Source of the DNA: Anthonomus grandis grandis
Lineage: Eukaryota > Arthropoda > Insecta > Coleoptera > Curculionidae
Direction of reading: 5' to 3'
Length of the DNA: 64,000 nt
Assembly: GCF_022605725.1 (NCBI RefSeq)
Contig: NC_065550.1
Span: 5,332,001-5,396,000, forward strand
Shown piece after piece: positions 1-10,632 of this stretch. A program made the position numbers and the translations under genes. The first letter of the stretch is position 1, and every line of letters begins with the position of its first letter. The notes under the pieces are model-generated. The model saw only the letters and a list, made by a program, of their open reading frames with translations. It did not search any database and was not told where the DNA came from.

Positions 1-370
1 ACGTACTTGATGAACATGATTTTGGTCAAGTTTTTGTGTACTAACTGTATATTTTGTAATTTAAATACATACAGAGAGGAATACTAAAATCGGAAATTCA
101 ATGAATCGATTTCTGCTTTTTAACGATCGCTTAATGGCCTGACACCAATCCCTAACTGATTAATATTTATTGAGCTTATTAGCTTTTAGTTTATTTACAT
201 TCTGGCTTATGTAGTTTTTATGGTAAATATACGCACACGTGTGTGTAATTTTTGGCCTCCTTTTCTTTAAAATACAAAAGACACGCACATAAATAATAGT
301 TCTTTCTTATGTTTGTCTCTAAACAAAATAAGAATATTAGGTGGTCTTGCCGTTATGATTAGAGCCACTA

Positions 371-559
371 TTGAATGCGGTGAATGATGCAAGCAATGCG
401 TTGGGTCTAAAAATAAATGCCGCTAAGACCAAGTTTATGACTATAACAAAAAGCGTCCTGCCAAAGTTAAGATTAACCATCAATGGTATTAACCCCATAG
501 AACAAGTACGGAAATTCAAATTTTTAGGTTGGTATTTGAATGGTAAGTGGAACCCTTAG
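371..559 (+). pseudogene. LINE reverse transcriptase scrap
   Basis: A short open frame reads like the region after the palm of a non-LTR reverse transcriptase: GLKINAAKTKFM, a hydrophobic beta segment, then KFKFLGWYLNG. These match the usual 'G..IN..KTK.M' and 'FKYLG' blocks that follow the catalytic YADD/FADD. No palm, endonuclease or 3' tail is visible nearby, so this is a relic. The clade cannot be fixed from about 60 residues. No other gene is visible in bases 1-840. Confidence 0.5.
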
Positions 560-1560
560 AACATTGAATACACAAGAATAAACATTGGCTGCTTTGGATT
601 GAGTGCAACATCTACACAGGGGACAGAAGGGATATTTTGTAAATAAACATGCTTAGTATTCCATGTTGCCAGTTATTACTCAATTTTAACAGAAAAAAAT
701 AAAATTATATAATAAATTATAATAATTAGCAGAAACTGAGTTGCATTCTTTATTATAAAGCAAAAGAAAGAGTGAAAACCATTTTGTACTATATTTACAC
801 TAAACACTAATAATAATATATATTTTTAATTTGTTTTTTAATAAGTGGGTCACATATATTGGAAAAAATACAATTCAGATTGTTCCTTTCAGAAGCGAGT
901 TAGGTGTCAATGATGTCATCCTTCTAGGTTATAATATTATAAAAGACGGCATATTTGTGAAGTATTTATTAAGTATTGGATACCAAAATATTATTTAAAA
1001 TGTGTAATTAAGTATATTTTTAAAATCTAGCAAATTTATCGCTTATTCGAACTCGAAATGCGGCAAATTTAATGTGTGCAAAAATGAAGGTAGTAGGGGA
1101 AAGGTGCACAAAACGACATAGTGGGGTGAAATGACATACTTATTATATGTAACTTGCTAACGTCGTAAGAATATGCGCATGCGCTAAATTAGATCATAAA
1201 ATTATTTACCCAACAGGTTCCAACCACTTCAGTTTGTCTGATGTTATTTCTTTTTTTTTTAGTTGATATTTCTAAATTTGTGGTGCAAAAATATTTTTCG
1301 CGCTTTATTTAATTTGGTTATAATACTAGACAACATTTCGCTAGGTAAGTTGTTTGATTTTAACTGATTATTTAAACTATTTTTTTAACATTTAGTAATA
1401 AGAGATTTACAAGAGGAATAAGGCAAATATTAGAAAAAATTTTTTTTTTGTTTTCTCTAGTCGTGTAAAATGACATAGTGCGTTGTCGGCTAAAATGACA
1501 TAGTATGTAATTTTGCCCGACTTATAGAAATAATTTTTTTATTTGTTATTGCAGATTGTC

Positions 1561-2067
1561 ATGGCCCGATTGTACGAAAGAAAGACAAATAGGCAGTCAT
1601 GGAGTACAGATTCGATGTTAAAAGCCATAGAAGCGGTCAATAATGGTGAAATGGGCTGGTTAAAGGCATCTAAGACTTACGGGGTACCACAGCAACCCTA
1701 CGAAGACATGCTTTAAAATCAAATAAAACAATAAATCGGTAGATTTAAGCCTACTTTTCCACCAGAAGTAGAACGGCAGTTATGTTCAAATCTTCTAGAG
1801 TCAAGATTTTTTGGACTCACAAGGAAGCTTGGCCTACCAGTTAGCTTTTAAAAATGGCTTTCAACACAACTTTAACCGTGAGAAGAAAACAGCAGGAAAA
1901 GATTGGCTGCGAGAATTCCGAAGAAGAAATCCGGATATAGCATTACGTAAGTCAGAGGCGACATCTGCTGCTAGAGCCCAGGCTTTCAACAAACCACAAG
2001 TTGCTCGTTTTTTTGAGATTCTAGAAAAGGTGATTAAAAAAGGAAATATCAACCCACTTAACATATA
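1561..2067 (+). pseudogene. pogo-like transposase, N-terminal half
   Basis: ATG at 1561 begins MARLYERKTNRQSW and runs through a Psq-type helix-turn-helix (about residues 12-45, ending GWLKASKTYGVP) to a stop at 1714. After a frameshift the frame 1811-2065 continues with a CENP-B-like second DNA-binding region (about 85 residues: 'GKDWLREFRRRNPDIALRK'). The coding sequence is then cut at 2066-2067 by the TA-flanked DD41D insertion and resumes at 4460. The broken helix-turn-helix and the insertion make it non-functional. Confidence 0.85.
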
Positions 2068-2706
2068 CAGGGTGTTTCACTTTTTTGTAGCAGGACTTTA
2101 ACAGTATTTAGAAAAATTAATTTTAAGGTAGGTTTCTCATATAAATATTGATCGTCAAACTTTTTGTTTCTGAGATACAGGGCGTCAAAGTTTCCCAAAA
2201 AAAAAAGTTTTAATTTTTTAATATCCGAACTATCAAAGATATTGAAATCAAAATTGGTATAAACAATTCTAGGATGAAGGGTCATAATCGTAAATAATGT
2301 CATGTTTCTACGTTGGCCAGTGGCGGAGATATGACTAATTAATAATGTTAATGTGACTAAAAAAGTAGCACGCCACCGGATTAAGTAGATTAAACGATCA
2401 TTTCTAAATAGTGCATTTAATTGTAAACAAAAATGCCCTCTTGATATTTTTTCGTATCTGACTCCGTTTTCTCCTCAAATTGGGTTGTAAAAATCACTTT
2501 AGATTTAAAGATAAATTTATTTCAACCGTCTAATAAATCGCAACATAGAACAATACCACAAATACTTATAACTTATTTATAACAAACAACAGATTACAGG
2601 AACACAACAAACAATTAACAAATTTAACGAAGGTGTTCGAAATGTGAACCATTTTCTGCAATACATAATTCACATCGACGAATAACCGAACGTGAAATGT
2701 TATTTA
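2068..2706. repeat. Long terminal inverted repeat (left arm of A)
   Basis: This 639-bp arm pairs with 3819-4457. Pairing stops abruptly after GTTATTTA, inside the transposase 3' coding region. Only scattered substitutions and small differences separate the arms, so the duplication is recent or is maintained by conversion. Confidence 0.88.
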
Positions 2707-3666
2707 AAAATGGTACTATTTCATTACAAGCAATCCTAATTCTATTTATAAGGTCATCCCTTGTTGGAACGGGTGTCGCATACACTCTTTCTTTTAAAAA
2801 TCCCCATACTGAAAAGTTTAAGGGGTTTAAGTCTGGGGATCGTGGAGGCCACGCTACTGGCCCTCCACGACCCATCCACCTTTCTGGATAATGGGTATCC
2901 AACCAGTTTCGCACAATTCTCCCATAATGCGCAGGACAACCGTCAAGCTGGAACCAACTCCGTCTCCTTAAATTTAAAGGAATATCTTCCCACATATTCG
3001 CATGCTCCCGTTCTAAAAATTCCAAGAAGGCTGCAGCATTTACCCGTGGTGGCAAAAAATATGGTCCAAAAAGTCGATTGTCATAAATACCAATCCAGAC
3101 ATTAACACTAAATTCATGCTGGAAGTTTTCTGGTCGAATTCCATGTGGATTTTCATGCGCCCAAATGTGCTGATTATGGAAATTGACCATTCCACGCCGA
3201 GTGAAGCACGACTCAAAAAACCTGGAGTATTATTACCTGCATTAAGAATCCAACGACAAAATGTAGTTCTTTGTTCTTCATCTCCTGGTTGTAATTCCTG
3301 AACAGGCTGCAAATGATAAGGACGTCTATGATCCCGTCTTAACACTCGGTAAACATGGGAAGCTGAAATTCCTAAACCAGCGGAAACTCTTCTAATACTT
3401 GTTGTAGGATCTCTGTTGAACTCACGCAAAATTTGTTGCCTATTTCTCTTTATTCGAAAATTTACATTATTTTCATTTCCTCGTACATTGCCTAAACCAT
3501 TCTCAATAATTTGTCGATGGACTCTTACAAATACAGAAGGATGTGGATGCCTTCTAATCCGATATCTGCGCATATATTCCCGGGCTGCTTCTGCGGAGTT
3601 TCCATTTGCAACCCCATAAATAAAGTGGATATCCGCTAACTCTTGATTTGAAAACATAAATGGCAT
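2624..3666 (-). pseudogene. DD41D (Tc1/mariner superfamily) transposase A, inactive
   Basis: The N-terminal frame 3040-3666 carries a helix-turn-helix region (MPFMFSNQELADIHFIYG..., about 110 residues). The C-terminal frame 2624-3190 carries the catalytic core: QLDGCPAHYG has the second Asp, followed about 41 residues later by RSPDLNPLNFSVWG. Two defects are plain. A short deletion at the frame change (about 3190-3200) removes the block that normally holds the first catalytic Asp (W/F-S/T-D-E). The third catalytic position is Asn (codon AAC), not Asp. The C-terminus ends CIAENGSHFEHLR. It groups with copies D, I and K by its N-terminus. Confidence 0.88.
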
Positions 3667-3818
3667 TTTGACATAAAAACGCTAAGAAAAAATAAACAAA
3701 TAACACTTTTTGAAAACGCAATTGCAATTTGACACGATAATACTAATATGACATTTACATTTTATGACACTGTTTTTATTTCATGGCACACTATTCAAAT
3801 TATTAAAATAAATTAATA

Positions 3819-4457
3819 TAAATAACATTTCACGTTCGGTTATTCGTCGATGTGAATTATGTATTGCAGAAAATGGTTCACATTTCGAACACCTTCTTTA
3901 AATTTGTTAATTGTTTGTTGTGTTCTTGTAATCTGTTGTTTGTTATAAATAAGTTATAAGTATTTGTGGTATTGTTCTATGTTGCGATTTATTAGACGGT
4001 TGAAATAAATTTATCTTCAAATCTTAAGTGATTTTTACAACCCAATTTAAGGAGAAAACGGAGTCAGATACGAAAAAATATCAAGAGGGCATTTTTGTTT
4101 ACAATTAAATGCACTATTTAGAAATGATCGTTTAATCGACTTAATCCAGTGGCGTGCTACTTTTTTAGTCACATTAACATTATTAATTAGTCATATCTCC
4201 GCTACTGGCCAACGTAGAAACATGACATTATTTATGATTATGACCCTTCATCCTAGAATTGTTTGTACCAATTTTGATTTCAATATCTTTGATAGTTCGG
4301 ATATTAAAAAATAAAAACTTTTTTTTCTGGGAAACTTTGACGCCCTGTATCTCAGAAACAAAAAGTTTGACGATTAATATTTATATGAGAAACCTACCTT
4401 AAAATTAATTTTTCTAAATACTGTTAAAGTCCTGCTACAAAAAAGTGAAACACCCTG
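3819..4457. repeat. Long terminal inverted repeat (right arm of A)
   Basis: Inverted copy of 2068-2706. It includes an antisense duplicate of the last ~27 transposase codons next to the transposase 5' side, where coding for the C-terminus does not belong. Confidence 0.88.
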
Positions 4458-4459
4458 TA

Positions 4460-5660
4460 TAACGTCGATGAATCAGCACTCTCTACTGTGCAAAAGCCTA
4501 AAAAATATTTTCAACAACAGGTCGTAAGCAAGTAGGAGTCATAACCAGTGCCGAAAGGGGATCCCATGTAACCGTTGTTTGCTGCATGAGTTCCAATGGC
4601 AATTTTATCCCACCAGCCTTAATATTTCCCAGAAAAAAACATGAAGAACGAACTTACTGATAATGCTCCCCCAGGGACTCTTGGCATTGCTCAGGAGTCT
4701 GGTTGGATGACTGAACCAGTATTTTTGCAATGGTTAAAATATTTTCAAAAGTTTACGAAGGCCTCATCAGACGAAAAGGTGCTTTTAATAATAATTGTTG
4801 ATGGCCATTCCAGCCATAAGTACCTTGATGGTCTGATTTTCTCCAAAGAACATGGTATTGTTCTGCTCTGCTTGCCTCCTCACTGCACCCACCGACTGCA
4901 GCCTCTTGATGTTTCATTCTTCGGCCGCTTAAAAACCTATTTCGATCAAGCTACAACCAAGTGGCTTAAGGCACACCCAGGCAGAGTTGTAACGCAATTT
5001 CAAATAGGGGCCTTACTTACTGAAGCATATGGAAAAGCTGCCACTATTCAAAATGCAACCAACGGCTTTTCTAAAACCGGAATATGCCCACTAAATCCTG
5101 ATGTATTTCCAGAATACATGTTTCAAGCAGCAGAGACAACAAATATTCCAGAATCTGAAGGTAATATAAATATAAAAAACACTATAGCTGAAGAACCTTC
5201 CGCAGCACTATCTCTACAAACTTTAAGCGGGATGGGCAATTTAAAAACCAATCTTCAAAAAGTAATCCCCAGTACATCAGATCAACAAAATAAAAGTTTA
5301 CTTGCCGTTACTGTCTCCGATCTGAGTCCCATTCCAGTAGGACCATTTATCTCAGGCCAGGGAAAGAGGAAGCCGAGAAAGCGTCAGAGAACTACCGTGC
5401 TAGATTCTACTCCAAATTTGGAGGAAGCAAAATCAAGAACTATACCCACAGTCGAAAATAAAAAAAGAGCTGCAACTAAAAAGGTATTTGTTGACACTGA
5501 CTCTGAATCGGAAAACAACCCATTTTTAATAGAAGACGACGAAGATTGTACTTGCATTTACTGTGTGGAAAAATTTAAAAGGTCAAAGGCAAAGGCTGAG
5601 TGTGCTGGAGTCGACAAAAAAACTAAGATGTTTATTTGTGAACTGTGTTGCGATAATTAA
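4460..5660 (+). pseudogene. pogo/Tigger-like transposase, catalytic half
   Basis: Resumes just after the nested element with NVDESALSTVQKP (first catalytic Asp), then KQVGVITSAERGSHVTVVCC and NFIPPALIFPRKK. A frameshift near 4640 precedes a 339-residue open frame (4641-5660). That frame holds the second Asp in VDGHSSHKY and the third in HRLQPLDVSFFGRLK, with 35 residues between them, as in pogo/Tigger/Jerky DDE domains. A basic linker (GKRKPRKRQR) and an acidic stretch precede a C-terminal Cys-rich tail (CIYC...CELCC) like the small zinc finger of many pogo-like proteins. All three Asp remain, but the gene is broken upstream. Confidence 0.88.
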
Positions 5661-5971
5661 TTTTCTACAGAAATTTTTGGTAATATTTAATAGGTATGTC
5701 ATTTTACCCACTTAGGAGGGTAAAACGAACTTTTACCTTTTTAAATTAAATGAGAATTTCTTTTTGAGTTTTTTTAGTGATTTTTATTTTGGAAAATAGA
5801 GTAGAGATGCCTGTATTTTTTTGTTACTTTTGTAGAATTAAAATATTTTTTGTTCATAGACAATTTTGATTTTTGAAAACCCTATGTCATTTTGTACACC
5901 CTTTCCCTATCTGGTCGATATCCAGCAAACAAATCGAGAACGCAGCATATGTCGTTTACCAGAAACACATT

Positions 5972-6648
5972 TATAGTCGGCGCCCATTATTATTTAATCA
6001 ATATAATGCTCGCATCTCCTGGAATTCCAAAAGAGTTTTAATAATCTTTTGTCTAGATATTATGGATGGATAACTAAATCCATTTATAGTGGGTATAAAC
6101 CGCGACCAATTAAAATTTTTTTATAAAAATTAAAAGGTTAACTTCCAAAGGATTTGAATTAAACTTTTTTCTGTAATATATAATAAATGTCTAAACGGAT
6201 TTGAGTTGGTTACAAACCTCTACAAACGAAAGTTTTTTGATTAATATTGAGTTAGATGTTATAACTGCCAAAGGATATGGATAAAACTTTTTCTTATAGC
6301 CATTAGGAGTTACATAGTCCTTTATATTTGTTAACATCTAACAATTCAATAATTTTTTATCAAAAAACTTTTCTTTGTAGAGGTTTGCGACCATAATCAA
6401 ATGCTTTTAGATATTTATTATAGAAAAAAGATTAATTCAAATTCTTTTTGAGCCTTTTTCATTCCTTAAACATTCGACTTTTTAAGTAATTTTTACAAAA
6501 AAACCTTCGGTTTGTAGAGGTTTATAACCACTATAAATCGATTTAGTTATTGATTGTTAATATCTGGACAAAAAAATATTCAAATTCCTTGGGAATTTCG
6601 GGAGATACGGGCATTATATCGATTAAATAACAGTGGGCGCGGACTATA
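5972..6648. mobile_element. Foldback MITE, 677 bp
   Basis: The ends are TATAGTCGGCGCCCATTATT and, complemented, TATAGTCCGCGCCCACTGTT. Inverted similarity continues for over 130 bp inward (e.g. TATTTAATCAATATAATG against TATTTAATCGATATAATG, then ACTAAATCCATTTATAGTGG against ACTAAATCGATTTATAGTGG). A motif near CCTCTACAAACGAAAG recurs inside in both orientations. TA or TATA flanks suggest a TA target. There is no coding capacity. It lies in the right part of repeat copy A and is missing from copy B. Confidence 0.85.
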
Positions 6649-7044
6649 AATAGGTCGCTGAATATCGATCAGGCACTAGCTTCACAGATATGAAAAAATA
6701 TCTAGAAAAACAACATAAATTAAGTGGCAACATCGGATACGTGCATTGCAAACATAGAGGCATTCTACGTTGCCAAGTTGCTTTTTTTTCATTAACTTTT
6801 TTGCCAGGCATCTTTTTTTATTCTGAAAAATTTGTTGATTACTCTCAAAGTATAAATTATTAGTCAGCAAAACACAACAACTACAAAATACAACACATTA
6901 AAAAAATATGTAGTGGATTAAGAAAATTATATATTGAATGAAAAATTAGAAAGTCGATTTGACATCATTGTCTGAGAGATGGTGAACTTAAACAATCTGG
7001 CCTATAGTTTGCAGCTAGGCTTATTCTAGGCATTCAATGTTCTA

Positions 7045-8745
7045 AGGTGGAGGTTAGGTGTCGTATAGAACAGAGTTTCTAACATAACATTTTTATATTT
7101 TACTCGTTGGACCCTATTACACAAATAGGATTTTAACCAGTCTAAAACACTCCTGCCAATTCCTAACTGTTTCAACTTGTTAATCAAAATATCTCTATCT
7201 ATAGTTTCAAAGGCTCTTCTGAAATCTAGGAATACCGCCAAAACCATTTCACCAGTATCAATGGTCCTGAGAAAATCATCACTCAAACCAACAATAACTG
7301 ACCGAAAACCTGATTAGTTTGGTATTATCAATTTATTCTTAGTGCAGAAATCAAGAAACTGCTCCTTTACACATGATTATAGCAACTCTTCATAAATGGG
7401 TATTGTGTTTATTGGTTGAAACTCATCGTGATTTTTCACATCTAGTACTGACACATCTAGTCACTCTTAGAAGATGTATTTATTACATCTAAGGGACGAT
7501 CACCAACAATATATGCGACATCACATAGAACCTGTTTCGATATTCCACTCTCACTACCTCCTACATTTTTTAAACTTTCAAGAATGCTTTTAATTTTTGC
7601 CATGTATATTATTTCAAATTTAGAAAAAAAAACTTTATTGTCGTTGAAAATGTTCAAATTAGGAGCTATTAGTATATTAGTATAGCTATATAGTTGATGG
7701 GTGTGGAATATTTTGAATAATACTTGCTATAATACTAATACTATTATACATATAATATTCATTATACATATAATATTAATAATACTACTAACAAAATATT
7801 TGTTAAATTTGTCAGCAATTTCTGCTTCTTGCTTTACCATTGCCACCTCAAATTTTATTTCGTCTGGCATCGTTTGATTTTTTCCTGGTAAAAGAGTTTT
7901 TTTTTCACAGTTCTTTTAGGACATTTCACAGCTCTTCTGATTTTATTCACAACACGATTTCTTTTGGTCTTATACTCATTCCAGGTGTTCTCATCCTTAT
8001 TTATAACAGCCCTTTTATATAATGTGTCCCTTTCCAGCATCAATTCCTTTATCTCATGGGTAATCCAGTTTTTGTTAAGAAATTTTTGTTTTTGAACTCT
8101 TTTGATCCTAGGACATATATTGTCCTCGACGTTTTTGAGATCCATGACAAATTTATGTGCCAAAAGATTTACATCGGAGATACTGTGGTTCCGGTTAATA
8201 GTTAATAGCTCTTCTAGTAATTTATCACAAACGTAGTTTTTATAAGACCGTTGATATGTTATAATATCCATTTGTAACTATAAAATCAATTAATGTTTGG
8301 CTTATTAGGACTATTCTAGTGGGCTCTTTTACTATTTGTGTAAACCCATTTGTGTATATATCATCCAATATCTTGCTTCCATAAAAGGTGTAACGACAAA
8401 TCTATATTAGAGTCTAAATATTGGTACCATTGAAACTACTGACTTGATCAGGATATTCTTAGAAAAAAATTCGACGAATCTAGCATCCTCTTTTTGTGGT
8501 GGGTGGTATAATATAGTGCACAAGTATTTAATACTGGATAAAGACAATTCAAGTGCCAACAACCACACATAATTGTCAATAGATTGTGTGGTCCTTATTT
8601 TATATTTGACATCTCATCTGACTAAGGCTATAACTCCTTCTGTTCTATTGTTAGTGCTAGTGGATTGTTCTAATTTATAACCATCTATATCAAGTTCGCA
8701 CACATCAATTTCGGGAGAGACGTGAGTCTCACTTTAATATGAGTA
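7045..8745 (-). pseudogene. LINE ORF2 remnant (endonuclease to RT palm)
   Basis: Read on the minus strand from about 8745: an APE-type endonuclease stretch (SETHVSPEIDVCELDIDGYK, later RTEGVIALVR and ILYHPPQKED), then 'EPTRI' and 'LIDFIVTN', then a linker frame at 7855-8271 (IKRVQKQKFLNKNWITHEIK). The RT palm start is at 7026-7286: VLAVFLDFRRAFETIDRDIL, the motif-A Asp being in FLDFRRAF, with GIGRSVLDWLKSYL after it. Several frameshifts and stops are present. The 3' part is missing: it abuts the end of repeat copy A at 7044-7045. Likely jockey/CR1-group; the clade is not certain. Confidence 0.8.
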
Positions 8746-8749
8746 GTTT

Positions 8750-9236
8750 CCAATCATTTATTAATGAAATAATGTGGTCTTTGTTATTTTGTAGCGTTTT
8801 ATTTTTCTATTCCTTGTCTACACTAATAATTTCAGTCAACTTTTTTTATTCATATTTCTTTAAATTCACACTGTCAATGACATATTACTACTGTAACGCA
8901 TCAGTCTGCTGGTTTAATTATCCATGCTTTCTGTTGACGGTCCGTCACTTTTCTGGTTGGTCTTAATTAATGTTTTCTCTGATTGGCTGATATTGACAGC
9001 TCAGGCAAGAGGTGGGGTCGTTACTGATTTAGTCGGTACTGCGTCCATTTTTCGACGACTTGTTCCCGTGTTGCAGGTAGGAGCGCGCGTAAAAGGCCAG
9101 TTTTCTATTTCCGAAGTTTGTGAAGCGGGAAGTGGCCAATATGGTTTGTAATTTATAGTCTTTAATCTTGTTCCTTTAGGGAACCGTTTAATTCATGATT
9201 CTGGTGCAGGATGCCCAAGATTTTGATGGATAGAGA
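8750..9236. other. No recognised gene (left flank of Tc1 remnant)
   Basis: Two overlapping ~75-codon frames at 8739-9151 show no motif I recognise. Bases 8930-9140 are somewhat richer in G+C than the surroundings. This may include the eroded 5' part of the Tc1 copy that follows. Confidence 0.4.
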
Positions 9237-9935
9237 ATGAAACTTAGCAAGGTGAGTGTGTGTCACATTTTTAACGCCATTAATTTTTTATGGACAGTGA
9301 ATAAACACGGTGGTGGTTCGGTGATGGTGTGGGGTTGTTTCGGAGGATCGGCAGTAGGCGATCTAATTAGAATAGAGGGAATTCTTCGAAAAGAGGGTTA
9401 CAAAACAATTTTAAGTGACAATGTACTTCCTTCTGGTACTCGAATAATTAGGGAAAACTTCAACTTTCAACATGACAATGACCCCAAGCACACCTCAAAA
9501 GTGTGCAAGCAATATTTAGGTCAATTATAAAGGCAACATCTTCTGAAAGTTATAGTATGGCCTCCACAATCACTGGACCTCAAACCTATCGAATTACTGT
9601 GGGATAAACTGGATAGACAAGTGCGAAAATCATACCCCACATCAAGAAGACTTGTGGAGGATCATCCAAGAAGAGTGGCACAAGATACCTCAGGAAACTT
9701 TGGACAAATTAATTAGAAGACTACCGAAACTCTGTGAAGCTGTTATTAAAAATCGAGGCGGACATGTAGATGAATCCAAAATTTGATTTTCTTAAATTTA
9801 ATTAATTGAAAAATGTATTGTTAATATTCATTTTGTTATAAATAAACCGTTTCATAAGAATACCTGATGGGTTTATTATTTTTAGTTATAACTTTAAAAC
9901 AGTCATATGTGGGCAAATACTTTTGAGCGGTAGGG
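9237..9935 (+). pseudogene. Tc1-like transposase remnant with right end
   Basis: The frame 9237-9530 holds the Tc1 catalytic middle: NKHGGGSVMVWGCFGG, then FQHDNDPKHTSKVC with the second Asp. After a stop at 9528-9530 the other frames give WPPQSLDLKPIELLWDKLD, containing the catalytic Glu 34 residues after the Asp in type (DD34E family), and a C-terminal 'LCEAVIKNRGGHVDESKI'. The right end reads TACTTTTGAGCGGTAGGG followed by TA at 9936-9937, like a Tc1 terminus. No left terminus was found and the DNA-binding half is lost or unreadable. Confidence 0.8.
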
Positions 9936-9937
9936 TA

Positions 9938-10600
9938 CATGTGATGCAATGACAAATGACCAATGTCACCCCACTTCACGGTACCCCTGGCAATTCAAAT
10001 AAATTATACTAGAGCTTAGAATGAATGACACACGCTATATAGAAAGTTGTAATTGAGACAAAAACCATAACTAAAAATAATATTTGACGTTTAAAACAAC
10101 ATCCCATTAATTTATTGTCGAATTTGTTCCAAGTTTTCATTCACAGACTCGCTCCGTATAATCGAAATATCTAGGTCGTCCTAATCCAATATATAATTTA
10201 AAGCGTGCGTTCCAAAAAACGCCTGGCCCTGTCTCCCCTTCTGATCCCATTTGCCTAAAGCAGCGCGGATCCACTTCGTGCCTCACGGTGCGATGCGAAA
10301 TGCGATTCCATATTGATCGAATATCGCAGACTTATTTATGTTGGCTCAGAGGCGTGACAAGGGTTTAAGTCTGAAGTGTCAAATTGTCAAAATTTCTTTT
10401 TCAAAGGTAGTCGCTTATGGCCCTTTTGTTAGAAAGTAATTTAACAAGAAATATGCTTGGCAGCTTCTCAAGAGCAGTAGCTCACAATGTAAGGCGATTG
10501 ATGGATAGCATAAGAAAATAAAAAAATATTTACTTCCGATTGAAAGGAAAACAAGGAGATTATTCCATGCAGAAATTCTGGTACTGACACATGATCAATA
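9938..10600. other. No gene recognised
   Basis: AT-rich with a few GC-richer patches (about 10200-10330). No frame over 60 codons, no repeat partner within the window and no RNA gene is visible. Confidence 0.5.
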
Positions 10601-10632
10601 ATTGAGGTTTTATCAAGGATCATTTGACAATC

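Larger units (their letters stand above)
2068..4457 (-). mobile_element. DD41D transposon A with 639-bp inverted repeats
   Basis: The element starts CAGGGTGTTTCACTTTTTTG and ends with its complement. TA lies at 2066-2067 and 4458-4459. The arms 2068-2706 and 3819-4457 are both 639 bp and nearly identical inverted copies. The transposase is on the minus strand. The left arm contains its last ~27 codons, so the right arm carries an out-of-place copy of that coding end. It inserted into the pogo transposase frame; removing the element and one TA restores the pogo frame across the junction. A ~145-bp match to its tip occurs at 55550. Confidence 0.9.
1096..5907 (+). mobile_element. pogo/Tigger-like DNA transposon, interrupted
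   Basis: Imperfect terminal inverted repeats of about 27 bp (left GGGGAAAGGTGCACAAAACG; right end, complemented, GGGAAAGGGTGTACAAAATG) are flanked by TA on both sides (1094-1095 and 5908-5909). Inside are an N-terminal helix-turn-helix coding stretch and a DDE_1-type catalytic domain of pogo/Tigger type. Several copies of a motif close to AAAATGACATAG lie near both ends, as expected for transposase-binding repeats. A 2.39-kb DD41D transposon splits the transposase gene. Without that insert the element is about 2.42 kb, a normal size for the family. Confidence 0.88.
843..7044 (+). repeat. Unclassified ~0.76-kb repeat, copy A (split by two insertions)
   Basis: The left part (843-1095) and right parts (5908-5971 and 6649-7044) match a continuous copy at 31718-32474. 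Both start AAGTGGGTCACATATATTG and end GCATTCAATGTTCTAAG. The pogo element (1096-5907) and the MITE (5972-6648) are missing from the second copy, so that copy acts as an empty-site reference. No protein coding is recognised. The class (non-autonomous DNA element, SINE-like or other) is unknown. No terminal inverted repeat is obvious. Confidence 0.7.

Noticed and set aside
843..7044. LTR retrotransposon or endogenous virus reading of the direct repeats (copies A and B)
   Set aside because: The two copies are 25 kb apart, contain no LTR landmarks (TG...CA, primer-binding site, polypurine tract), and no gag, protease, integrase or envelope coding was seen anywhere in the window.
8739..9151. Two overlapping 75-codon frames before the Tc1 remnant
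   Set aside because: They overlap in different phases and show no domain; not supported as genes.
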